Source: a virus. From it: a stretch of 20,541 bases of DNA. Below are positions 11,975 to 20,398 of this stretch, piece after piece (position 1 is the first letter of the stretch; each line of letters starts with the position of its first letter). Location of the stretch: the IMG/VR virus record IMGVR_UViG_3300029787_000228, positions 1 through 20,541 of that record. The stretch is one strand, 5' to 3'. Made by a program: the position numbers and the translations under genes. The notes beneath the pieces are model-generated. The model worked only from the letters and a program-made list of their open reading frames with translations. It did no database searches and was not told the DNA's origin.

Positions 11975-13288
11975 ATGAGTATTGCAAGTCTTTCATATGA
12001 TGTTCAAAGTCAACCTCCAATAGGTTTGGCAACTTTAGAACATGCTTCTAAAATATTGTCAGACTTTGGTCGTAATGGCGATACATATGTAGTTCACGCT
12101 AAAGAGGGTGAAACTGTTATACCTATGGAAGTATTGGACAATAATCCTAAATTAAAGGATATGTTGTTTAAACAAATGCGTGAATTAGATTTAGACCCTT
12201 ACCGTTATATTGTTGGTAATGAATTAAATTCAATAAACCCTGATACTGGACAACCAGAGTTTTTTCTTAAAAAATTATTTAAAGGTTTAAAAAAGGTAGT
12301 CAAAAAGGTAGCACCAATAGTGTTGCCAATCGCCGCTCCGTTTTTACTACCAGCGATGCCTTTGTTTTTATCTACTGGTATAGGCACATTAGCAGGAGGA
12401 TTAATTGGTGGACAAAAGCCAAAAGATGCTTTGCGTAACGCTGTTATATCAGGTGGATTAGCTGGATTAGGTAATATGGCTATGGGTAGTGGAGGTTTTG
12501 GTGGTTCGGCTATAGATGCTGGAATAACTAAAGGTGATTATGATATAACTAAAATGTTTGGTGGCGAATCTGCCCCTCCAGTAAAAACATCAGCCAACCA
12601 ATTTATACCTGATGAATCAGTAGTGTATAGAAAACCTGAGGATGGAGGTATATTATCTACTCTTAAAAAAGGTGCGTCTGACATAGGCGACTCTGTTACT
12701 AATGTTTATGATACTTACTTAAAACCAAGCCGTGAAAGTATAATGCCTTCAAATGACGCTATTATGAAATCAGCTAAAGAAACAGCACAAGGGCAGTACA
12801 AAACTTTTGAAGATTTAGGTGTGAAATTATCAGCAGACAAAAAGCAAGATATATTGATAGATGCTTTAAAAACAGCTAAAAAAGACTTAGCCCCAAGTGC
12901 CTTTTCAAAGTATGCTCCATTAGGTGGATTAACTGCATTAGGCTTATATGGATTAGATAAAGCAGGATTGCCAATATTCACAGTACCAGAAGAAGAGATG
13001 GGTGCTCCTCCTCCTACTGGTTTAGATTTATTAAACATGGATCCTGATCGATTTAAATTTACTAATTTTTATGGCAAAAACCCATATTATCAAAACAGAG
13101 TATCAGCCGCCGATGGTGGTGAAATAGTTGGTCCTGGAACATCAACCTCAGATTCTATTCCTGCCATGTTAAGTGATGGTGAGTTTGTTATGAATGCACG
13201 AGCCGTACAAGGTGCTGGAGGTGGTGACAGAAAAGCAGGAGCAAAACGTATGTACCAAATGATGAAAAAGTTTGAGAAGGTAGCGTAA
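11975..13288 (+). CDS. Internal/ejection-type protein with hydrophobic core
   Basis: 437 residues. N-terminal domain (1-97) with DTYVVHAKEGETVIPMEVLD and a LDPYRYIVGNELNSINPDTG block known from other marine phage virion proteins. Residues 97-111 (FLKKLFKGLKKVVKK) are a basic amphipathic helix. Residues 112-180 are hydrophobic and glycine-rich (VLPIAAPFLLPAMPLFLSTG, then AGGLIGGQ and ISGGLAGLGNMAMGSGG), suited to crossing a membrane. The C-terminus (about 380-437; GPGTSTSDSIPAMLSDGEFV then MNARAVQGAGGG and RMYQMMKKFEKVA) is a repeated phage tail motif. No strong ribosome site precedes the ATG. Probably an injected virion protein, comparable in role to P22 gp7/gp20 or T7 gp14, by inference from architecture and position. 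Confidence 0.8.
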   Translation: MSIASLSYDVQSQPPIGLATLEHASKILSDFGRNGDTYVVHAKEGETVIPMEVLDNNPKLKDMLFKQMRELDLDPYRYIVGNELNSINPDTGQPEFFLKKLFKGLKKVVKKVAPIVLPIAAPFLLPAMPLFLSTGIGTLAGGLIGGQKPKDALRNAVISGGLAGLGNMAMGSGGFGGSAIDAGITKGDYDITKMFGGESAPPVKTSANQFIPDESVVYRKPEDGGILSTLKKGASDIGDSVTNVYDTYLKPSRESIMPSNDAIMKSAKETAQGQYKTFEDLGVKLSADKKQDILIDALKTAKKDLAPSAFSKYAPLGGLTALGLYGLDKAGLPIFTVPEEEMGAPPPTGLDLLNMDPDRFKFTNFYGKNPYYQNRVSAADGGEIVGPGTSTSDSIPAMLSDGEFVMNARAVQGAGGGDRKAGAKRMYQMMKKFEKVA

Positions 13289-14298
13289 TGGCAGAATCAC
13301 AAACCGTAATACAAAGAGAAGCCCCTGAAATAGAAGCCTATAAACTGGGGTTAATGGAACAAGCTAAAGCTTTAGCAGGGACTGCACCAACACCAGAAAT
13401 GTTGAAAAAGTTAAGTCCTGAACAATTAGGTTTATCAGCATTACAACAACAAGCTATTGATACGGCTACTGCTGATTTGACTGGTGGTATAGGCGATTAT
13501 CAACAATATTTAACAGATGCTGGAACAACTCTAGATACAGCAGGAACAACGCTGAGTGATTCTTTAGGCACAATAGATAGGGCAGAAACTGCTGGAGGGC
13601 TATCTACTGGTATTTTTGATCCAATTATGGTTCAACAGTTTATGAACCCATATCAAAAAGCCGTTACTGAATCAGCATTACAACAATTAAATAAACAATT
13701 TGCAGAACAACAAGCTGGACGCTCGGCAGGAGCAATAGGTGCTGGAGCGTTTGGTGGCTCACGTCAAGGTGTTCTAGAGGGTATAGCTCAACGTGAGTTA
13801 GGTGATGTAGCAAGTAGAAGAATATTTGAGGATTTAGCAAGAAACTTTGGTCAGGCACAACAAGGAGCAATGACATCGTTTGAAAACCAACAAAGAAGAC
13901 AAGCGAACCAAGCCTCTCTAATAGGTCAATTAGCACAACAAGAAGCACAAGTTGGTGGACAACAAGCAAGTCAAGCTATGCAACAAGCAGGATTAGGTGA
14001 ACTTGCACAAAACCAAGCACTAAAAGATCTTAACTTAATATCACAATTAGGTGGACAGCAACAAGCACAAAGACAAGCTGATGAACAAGCTAGGTTAATG
14101 GGTGAAAGATTTGCCTTTAATGAGCCACAACAAAGACTTAGTTTTTATAGTGACATACTAAGAGGTGTACCAAGTACACAGATACAAACTCTTGTAGGTG
14201 GTGGACAACAACAAGTACCGATGTTTCAACAAGCATTAGGAGCAGGAATAACTGGTTTAGGCTTGTATGGAGCAGGGAATAAATTGGGAATTTTTTAA
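13288..14298 (+). CDS. Gln-rich coiled-coil internal virion protein
   Basis: 336 residues. Very high Gln and Ala. The N-terminus (ESQTVIQREAPEIEAYKLGL) is followed by a helix, a spacer (60-105), and a conserved-looking core at 108-190: FDPIMVQQFMNPYQKAVTES, then QLNKQFAEQQAGRSAGAIGA, GAFGGSRQGVLEGIAQRELG and ASRRIFEDLARNFGQAQQGA. The rest is a Gln/Ala coiled coil with little else. The C-terminus (FQQALGAGITGLGLYGAGNK) is glycine-rich and weakly hydrophobic. TAATG overlaps join it to the genes on both sides. The family occurs in marine podoviruses; P22/T7-like ejection proteins are the likely comparison. No lytic domain is visible, so the role would be structural or channel forming. Confidence 0.8.
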   Translation: MAESQTVIQREAPEIEAYKLGLMEQAKALAGTAPTPEMLKKLSPEQLGLSALQQQAIDTATADLTGGIGDYQQYLTDAGTTLDTAGTTLSDSLGTIDRAETAGGLSTGIFDPIMVQQFMNPYQKAVTESALQQLNKQFAEQQAGRSAGAIGAGAFGGSRQGVLEGIAQRELGDVASRRIFEDLARNFGQAQQGAMTSFENQQRRQANQASLIGQLAQQEAQVGGQQASQAMQQAGLGELAQNQALKDLNLISQLGGQQQAQRQADEQARLMGERFAFNEPQQRLSFYSDILRGVPSTQIQTLVGGGQQQVPMFQQALGAGITGLGLYGAGNKLGIF

Positions 14299-16970
14299 TG
14301 AATGTATTACAAAGACAAATGTTTAAAATGCCTCAAACAAATGAACCGATGGGTGGTATTACGTCTGGGCTTGATGAAGCTGAGGCTGTGGAATCAACTG
14401 AGGCTCTCGGTAACATCACGTCTGGCATTGAATCACTTTTTCAAAATATTGATAATGCGGAAAATCCAAAAGAAATTATGGATGCTATCAGGGGTGATGA
14501 AGCGTCAGTGGAGGATCGTAGAACTGAGTTGGGTCAGTTGGTCGGTAAAGCAGATGCTGATAAAACTCCGGAATCGGTTTTAACTATAGTACAACCTATT
14601 ATGACAGTAATAGAATCAACTGGTGGTATAGCTAGTTTAGATACAGAGGAAACACCAGTTGCACCGAATATTGGTGAAGCAAACCAAGCAGAAGCTATGG
14701 CTAGAATGATGCAAAACGAACCTACAGCTATGTTAGCAATAGGCACTGGTGGAGATGGCAACCCAACAAGTATGACTAGTGGTTTTGATGCTATAAATCA
14801 ATCATATGGTACACCTTTAGGTGTTTTACAGTTAGCAAAAAGATTAGCACCAAAAACTCCATCATTAGCAAGTTTCCAAAAACAATACGAAGATAAACCT
14901 AGTTCTTATGAACAATATGCAAGTGTACTTCCTTTTACACAATTAGCTAAGTTTGGTCAAATACTAGGTCGTAGCCCAACTGTTTTTAGTGCTGTTACTG
15001 ATCCTGAAACAGCTAAGTTAGCTGACCCTTTAATGCAACTATCCTTATTAAAAGCTAAAGAAGACCAAGAACGTCAAACAAAAGCAACCGATAAATATAT
15101 AGAAGCTAAAAAGTCAGCTGATGCTCAACAAGGTAAATTATATAGTTCTATTTTACCCAAGCTCCTCGATCAAAAGTTCACGTATAGAGATTTACCAGAT
15201 GGTACAGTGCTACAATTAGATCCACAAGGTAAACCTACCGTTTTTCAAGAAGGTGATGCACCAACTATAACATTAGGCGATACATTGTTAAAACTTAACA
15301 GAAAAACAGATAAATATGAAGTAGCTTACTCAAAGCCTGGAGCTAATATCAAAATGTATAGTACGGACAAAGGTCAGTTCGCTATTGATTTTAGTAAAAA
15401 AGTAAACGGTGGTTATGCAACAGTTCCACTTGCAGGAGGTATGACGGAAGGTGAAATAGATTCAAAGTACTTTAAATATATAGATACTGGTGATGGTGGT
15501 GGTTTCGCTGTTGATACTAGAAAACCTCTAATAGAAAACGATAGTGGACAAATGGTTCCCAATTATTTATTTACAAAACAAGGTAAAGATAAAACGAGTA
15601 CCCAGATGACACAAGCTGGAATTGTTGTAGTAAATGAAACTAACCCTGACAAATCATTCTTAGTACCAGATACAGCTAAAAAAGAGTTTATAAAAGTAGG
15701 CACTAAAGAAACTGGTTTTAGAATGATAAATAAATTTTCTGGTGAAGGTTTTAATATTCCAGGACTTAAAGAGTTTCAGCCTGAGTTTGAAAAGAAGTTA
15801 AATCTTTTCACGAAGGCTTCTAAAATTATAAATAACCCAGATAATTATTCTCCAGGAAGAGTTGCAGAGGCTAAATTACAATTCAGTGCTTTATCAAATG
15901 AGTTACTCCCAGAAAGTACAGAGTTTGAAAAACTAAGAGATGATAATGCAAAATTATTTAGAGAAGAATTAATTAAAAACGCTGGAACTGATATAAATGA
16001 AAAAGATATTGATAATCAAGTAGACCAGTTTATATTTAACCTAAACAATGATAGAATTACAAAGCTTACTACAAATGCAAGTAGCTACGATACGCAAAAG
16101 AGTTTAAAAGATACTTATGCAAAAATGTTAGGTAAATTACAAGTAGACACAAGGGACAGAGTCACAAAGTCAGAGTCACTAGCGAAATTAGGTAAACTAC
16201 AAAAATTAATAAGTCAAAACACTAGAACTGGTGCTACTGCTCCGTTTAGATTAGCTATGGGTAAACTGCTTGAAGACTTTGGTATTAAGGAAACAGTAAT
16301 AGATAAACTAGGGATTGATTCAAAAACTTATGAACAGTTTATAGGTGGTACATTATCAAGTCTTGAACTATCAAGTAAAATAGGAAGCCAGTTTGCAGTT
16401 GAGTTTGCATCTAGTTTTCCAGGAAACTTAAACCAATCTGAAGTAGAGTTAATCCAAAACGCTGGAATTAACCTCACTACTACAAAAGATGGTATAGCTG
16501 TTATGGAATCGATATTTAGAGCATCGGCGAAACGAGATACAAGTGAAGAAAAATTAATTAATGACTATATGTCAAATGATGCTAATAGTTCTAAAACACC
16601 TATGAAACAATATGCTGAGATACAAGCAAAACTAATTAAAAACAGAAAAGATAACCCACTAATAACTCCTGAAATAAAAGAAAAAATTCAAGGTTTTACT
16701 GAGGAAAAAGAGATGATGTTTCAAGTAGATGGTGGTGATTCTAGTCAATCATTTATAGTTACCCCAAGTAGACAATCACGATATAACTTTGTTAAAGGTT
16801 CTGGTGCTCAAAGTGTTCAACAATTTATAGAAAGGTCTGGACCCATACAAGAGTATGCACGAAAAGAATTTGGTGACAAGGCAAAGTTCAGTAACAAAGA
16901 ATTAGAAATAATATTTAATATGTACCACCCTCTTACATTAGTAAAAAACCCAGCTTTTAAGGCAAACTAA
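14298..16970 (+). CDS. Large internal virion protein, 890 aa
   Basis: 890 residues. The first 100 (GGITSGLDEAEAVESTEALG..., then IMDAIRGDEASVEDRRTELG and DKTPESVLTIVQPIM) form a conserved module that I recognise in other marine phages. A middle region (300-470) has beta segments with LPDGTVLQLDPQGKPTVFQE. The C-terminal half is helical (residues 500-890), for example FRLAMGKLLEDFGIKETVID and RASAKRDTSEEKLINDYMSN. It has no membrane span or clear enzyme motif. It lies between two ejection-type genes, starts at TAATG, and the next gene abuts its stop. It is probably part of the ejectosome or the head core. The opening 240 bases are higher in G+C than the rest. Confidence 0.8.
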   Translation: MNVLQRQMFKMPQTNEPMGGITSGLDEAEAVESTEALGNITSGIESLFQNIDNAENPKEIMDAIRGDEASVEDRRTELGQLVGKADADKTPESVLTIVQPIMTVIESTGGIASLDTEETPVAPNIGEANQAEAMARMMQNEPTAMLAIGTGGDGNPTSMTSGFDAINQSYGTPLGVLQLAKRLAPKTPSLASFQKQYEDKPSSYEQYASVLPFTQLAKFGQILGRSPTVFSAVTDPETAKLADPLMQLSLLKAKEDQERQTKATDKYIEAKKSADAQQGKLYSSILPKLLDQKFTYRDLPDGTVLQLDPQGKPTVFQEGDAPTITLGDTLLKLNRKTDKYEVAYSKPGANIKMYSTDKGQFAIDFSKKVNGGYATVPLAGGMTEGEIDSKYFKYIDTGDGGGFAVDTRKPLIENDSGQMVPNYLFTKQGKDKTSTQMTQAGIVVVNETNPDKSFLVPDTAKKEFIKVGTKETGFRMINKFSGEGFNIPGLKEFQPEFEKKLNLFTKASKIINNPDNYSPGRVAEAKLQFSALSNELLPESTEFEKLRDDNAKLFREELIKNAGTDINEKDIDNQVDQFIFNLNNDRITKLTTNASSYDTQKSLKDTYAKMLGKLQVDTRDRVTKSESLAKLGKLQKLISQNTRTGATAPFRLAMGKLLEDFGIKETVIDKLGIDSKTYEQFIGGTLSSLELSSKIGSQFAVEFASSFPGNLNQSEVELIQNAGINLTTTKDGIAVMESIFRASAKRDTSEEKLINDYMSNDANSSKTPMKQYAEIQAKLIKNRKDNPLITPEIKEKIQGFTEEKEMMFQVDGGDSSQSFIVTPSRQSRYNFVKGSGAQSVQQFIERSGPIQEYARKEFGDKAKFSNKELEIIFNMYHPLTLVKNPAFKAN

Positions 16971-19940
16971 ATGGCAGATTATTTCGCAAATGACCCAATT
17001 CCAGGAGGAGCAACAGAGGGCTCCGATTATTTCGCAAATGACCCAACTCCAGGAGATGGATTAGTAGAGGTAAAACCAACACTAACCACTGACAAAGGCA
17101 CTTCCTTAATACCTATAGAGGGAGGTGAAGGTTCTGATTTATTTTCAGATGCAATATCAAGATTCGGTTATACACAACTACCCCTATTATCACAAGCTAA
17201 GAGTCTTGAAAAAGAGGGTGAAGATAGTCTTGCTAGTCAAGCGGATAGTATATTTAACAAAACTTTAGATTTATATAGACAAGAAAACCTTCGTATAGAT
17301 AATGTATTAAAAGATAAATTTGGTGGTCGTTATGCAGGAGAAGACAGTGTAGGTGAGATATCTACTAATGTTCGTGATGGGTTAGCCAGACGTGTTAGGT
17401 TTGTTGACCGTATGGCTTATTTTAAAAGAATGTATCCTGATGGTAAATATTATAGAACGAATGTAGGTGGTAGTAAAACTGAAGAGTTATACTCATTAGA
17501 AAAAGATGGTGATGTTTTTAGAGTAGATCCTAACGGTGGGTTTAGTGATTTTGCAGGAGACTTTGGTGACTTTTTAGGTACAGTTGGTACGTTTTCTACT
17601 GCTGGAGCTATAGCAGGATCTTTCTTTACTCCTATTTTAGGTACAGCAACGGGCTCATTAGTAGGTCAGATGTTAGATGATTATTTTACTGGTGAAAATG
17701 TTAATTATGAAAACGGTAGAGAATTTTGGGGCGATATTTTGAGTGGTGATAAAGTTCTTATGGCTGGAGTAGAAGGTATTCTTAATAGGGCGATTCCTGG
17801 AATGGGAAGATATCTTATAAGTAAAATAAAAGGTGAAGAAACTGGTGTTCCCCTCAGCTTTGCTACTAAGAAAACAGCTAAAGAAGCGTTAGATGCACAA
17901 AAGTTTGCACAAAAAGCTGGACTACCTTTACTCAGTATTGCACAACTTACTGACAGCACTATTATTAAAAAGTTAGCTAATCAACTCACAGGAACCTCTG
18001 ACCTTATAACAAAAAAGATGACTAAACAAAACCTTGCTCTCTTTAATAAGTTAAAAACCGAAGTAACTAAAGATTATGAAACTGTAGGTCAAGCTAGTCT
18101 TGTTAATTATTTAAACTTATATAAGAAAAAATTAATAGATGATACAGTAGACGCTGTAAAAACTGCTGATCCAGACAGTTTAGTTGGTAAAGTTAGTTTT
18201 GAGGATTTAGTAGTAGATGTTAATAAATTTAAAGAAGGGTATGATGCACTCATAAACAAAACTTTTACTTTGGCAATGCAAACTGCCAAAAAAGATAAAG
18301 TTGTTTTTAATTTAGCTAATATAAAAGAAACAGCAGAAAACGTATTGTCTAATGTCCAGATTAAAATGGCTGAGAAAAGTGCAAAAGGTAATAATGTGTA
18401 TCAACGTATTGGTGGTTCACTGCAAGGTGATATTGGTGCTTTATTACAACAGCTTAGAAAAGCAGATCCTAACGTAGGTACTATACAAGTAGAAACATTT
18501 GGCACTAAAAGAACATTTGATTCTCTTCAACAAATGCTTTCAATTAGAAATAAATTATCAGAGATAGCTGGAGAAGCAGGAGACAAAAACGCAATAGAAA
18601 TGATAAAAGCTATTGATGCTACTTTAGAAAAACCTTTGTCTGGTGGCACTAGGTTTTTAAAACATTTGACTGATGCAAGAAAACTTACAAAAGATAAAAG
18701 CGATATTGTAAATTTTACAAGCCTAGCTTCTTTGTTTGATAGAAGGGCTGGGCTTAATGTTGAAAAAACTATGGATTCAATATTTAATGGTAAAACAAAT
18801 GCGACAGATATTAATTTATTAGCCAAGTTTATGCAAGTGGCTGATGGTGTGACTGACAAGTCAGGTAAACAAATTATACAAAAAAGTCAAGGTAAGGTCA
18901 TGAAAGACTTACAAGATGGATTTGTACAATACATACTTGAGAGTGGTGAAAATGCTGGAAAAGTATTATTTGATTTAAAAACTAATAAAAGTAAATTGTA
19001 TGAAAAGCTTGTTCCTCATGCACCAACAAGAGAAGCATTAGAAAAACTATCGTTAAAGTCTGCACAGTTACAAAACAGCGGAGCTCAAAAAGCATTAGCC
19101 CAAGAAATGAATAATGCAGAAGCTTCTTTTAGTTTACTTGCACAATCTACTGGTAAAGAAGTAGAAAATATGATCGCGGCAAAAGGTGGTAAAAACGGTA
19201 AGTTTGCAAATGATTTAAGAAGAGCAATACTTAATAAAATCATGACCTCGAGTAATATAATAGAACAAGCAGAAGGTTCAGGCAGGATTGTTCTTAATTC
19301 ACCAATGTTTTCAGCAGAGTTAAGTCGTTTAAATTCAGGTGTTGGGGACTTTGCACAATTTAAATCTTTATTCCCTAAACAGTATATTAAAGCATTAGAG
19401 GACAGACGTTTATACAGCTTCTTTATAACTGGTGGAACAAACGACCCAGGAGCCTCTATCGCCACTGGTGCTGTTGTTGGAAAACTAAGACAAGGACAAC
19501 CTATTGAGTTTGCCAAAACGATGTTGGTAAGTAATCTATTAGCAGGATTTTTAGCTAAACCCCCTAGTGTTGTTCAGCTCCAAAAAATACATGACACACA
19601 ACCTTTATTTGGTCGTCGTGATAAAGTATTTGGTGCAATGACAGCTATACTTACAAGTATTGAAAGAGAGTTAGATATTCCAGGAATACCTAGTCCAGCG
19701 ACTGGTGCTGAAGAAACATTAGAAGAGGAAGTTGATAGAACTAAGATAACACCAGAGATGGGTGATAAAATATCTTCAAACACAATTACACCGAATACAT
19801 TAAACTTGAATCTTCCTGCAGTGTCGGGTGGGGGTTCGTCTAGTAGTCCTCCAACAACCACGAACTATGCCTCATTATTTCCATTTGACACTACGGGAGG
19901 AGCTATAGCGAGCAAAGCTGGGATAGGCGGATTAGTATGA
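16971..19940 (+). CDS. Large ejection-type protein, 989 aa, with N-terminal DYFANDP repeat
   Basis: 989 residues, the longest gene in the window. Residues 3-12 and 19-28 repeat DYFANDPxPG with a 16-residue period. Residues 55-190 are a helical domain ending YYRTNVGGSKTEELYSLEKD. Residues 193-235 (FAGDFGDFLGTVGTFSTAGA, then IAGSFFTPILGTATGSLVGQ) form a glycine-rich hydrophobic segment. The remaining 750 residues are mainly alpha-helical and charged, ending in a Ser/Thr/Pro-rich tail. The size, hydrophobic region and last place before lysozyme resemble the largest ejection proteins of short-tailed phages (T7 gp16, P22 gp16). No transglycosylase motif is evident to me. The stop overlaps the lysozyme start (ATGA). 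Confidence 0.82.
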   Translation: MADYFANDPIPGGATEGSDYFANDPTPGDGLVEVKPTLTTDKGTSLIPIEGGEGSDLFSDAISRFGYTQLPLLSQAKSLEKEGEDSLASQADSIFNKTLDLYRQENLRIDNVLKDKFGGRYAGEDSVGEISTNVRDGLARRVRFVDRMAYFKRMYPDGKYYRTNVGGSKTEELYSLEKDGDVFRVDPNGGFSDFAGDFGDFLGTVGTFSTAGAIAGSFFTPILGTATGSLVGQMLDDYFTGENVNYENGREFWGDILSGDKVLMAGVEGILNRAIPGMGRYLISKIKGEETGVPLSFATKKTAKEALDAQKFAQKAGLPLLSIAQLTDSTIIKKLANQLTGTSDLITKKMTKQNLALFNKLKTEVTKDYETVGQASLVNYLNLYKKKLIDDTVDAVKTADPDSLVGKVSFEDLVVDVNKFKEGYDALINKTFTLAMQTAKKDKVVFNLANIKETAENVLSNVQIKMAEKSAKGNNVYQRIGGSLQGDIGALLQQLRKADPNVGTIQVETFGTKRTFDSLQQMLSIRNKLSEIAGEAGDKNAIEMIKAIDATLEKPLSGGTRFLKHLTDARKLTKDKSDIVNFTSLASLFDRRAGLNVEKTMDSIFNGKTNATDINLLAKFMQVADGVTDKSGKQIIQKSQGKVMKDLQDGFVQYILESGENAGKVLFDLKTNKSKLYEKLVPHAPTREALEKLSLKSAQLQNSGAQKALAQEMNNAEASFSLLAQSTGKEVENMIAAKGGKNGKFANDLRRAILNKIMTSSNIIEQAEGSGRIVLNSPMFSAELSRLNSGVGDFAQFKSLFPKQYIKALEDRRLYSFFITGGTNDPGASIATGAVVGKLRQGQPIEFAKTMLVSNLLAGFLAKPPSVVQLQKIHDTQPLFGRRDKVFGAMTAILTSIERELDIPGIPSPATGAEETLEEEVDRTKITPEMGDKISSNTITPNTLNLNLPAVSGGGSSSSPPTTTNYASLFPFDTTGGAIASKAGIGGLV
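16977..17055 (+). repeat. 48-base-period direct repeat encoding DYFANDP twice
   Basis: Bases 16977-17007 and 17025-17055 match at 30 of 31 positions. The first 22 bases are identical. Between them lies a short variable stretch, so the period is 48 bases or 16 codons. Confidence 0.85.
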
Positions 19941-20395
19941 ACATAGAACAATTACAAAAAGAATTAACTGAAGATGAAGGTTGTAAGTATGAAGTTTACA
20001 ATGATCATTTAGGGTTGCCGACTTTTGGTATTGGTCATTTAGTTACTGAGTGGGATGATGAGTTTGGTAAACCAGTTGGTACAGAAGTATCTGAAGAACG
20101 TGTCAATGATTGTTTTGCAAAAGATATAGAAACAACAATAGCCGATTGTAAGATACTATATTCTAATTTTGATAAATTACCAGAAGAAGCACAACTCATA
20201 CTTTGTAATATGATGTTTAATATGGGTAGACCTCGTTTGACTAAATTTAGAAAAATGAATTTAGCTATAGCAAATGAAGATTGGATAGAGGCTTCTATAC
20301 AAATGGAAGACTCAAAGTGGTATCGTCAAGTACCTAATAGAGCAGAACGTCTCGTGAACAGAATGGCTAATTTACAACAATTTCCCATAGGATAA
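19937..20395 (+). CDS. T4-type lysozyme (GH24 endolysin)
   Basis: 152 residues. The motif E14-G15, D23 and T29 with GIGH at 31-34 (EDEGCKYEVYNDHLGLPTFG, then IGHLVT) is the catalytic Glu/Asp/Thr triad of T4 lysozyme (E11, D20, T26 there), shifted by three residues. CNMMFNMGRPRLTKFRKMNL and WYRQVPNRAERLVNRM are the usual C-terminal helices of the family. The enzyme cleaves the bond between N-acetylmuramic acid and N-acetylglucosamine in peptidoglycan. It lacks a signal peptide, so it needs a holin to reach the wall, or it is packaged in the virion. It starts by ATGA overlap with the last ejection-type gene. Cys16 next to the active-site loop is unremarkable. Confidence 0.95.
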   Translation: MNIEQLQKELTEDEGCKYEVYNDHLGLPTFGIGHLVTEWDDEFGKPVGTEVSEERVNDCFAKDIETTIADCKILYSNFDKLPEEAQLILCNMMFNMGRPRLTKFRKMNLAIANEDWIEASIQMEDSKWYRQVPNRAERLVNRMANLQQFPIG

Positions 20396-20398
20396 TAT

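Noticed and set aside
14302-14583. A 93-codon open frame in another phase inside the 890-aa gene
   Set aside because: The main frame is continuous for 890 codons and carries a recognisable domain here. The alternative frame has no ribosome site and encodes a Trp/Arg-rich, unlikely sequence.
19085-19861. Open frames of 143 and 95 codons on the minus strand
   Set aside because: Both lie wholly inside the 989-aa gene. They reflect its composition, have no ribosome sites, and show no recognisable domains.
16971-19940. Transglycosylase or protease domain in the 989-aa protein
   Set aside because: Large ejection proteins often carry one, but I could not find a convincing Glu-Ser-Gly-type or catalytic triad motif by eye.
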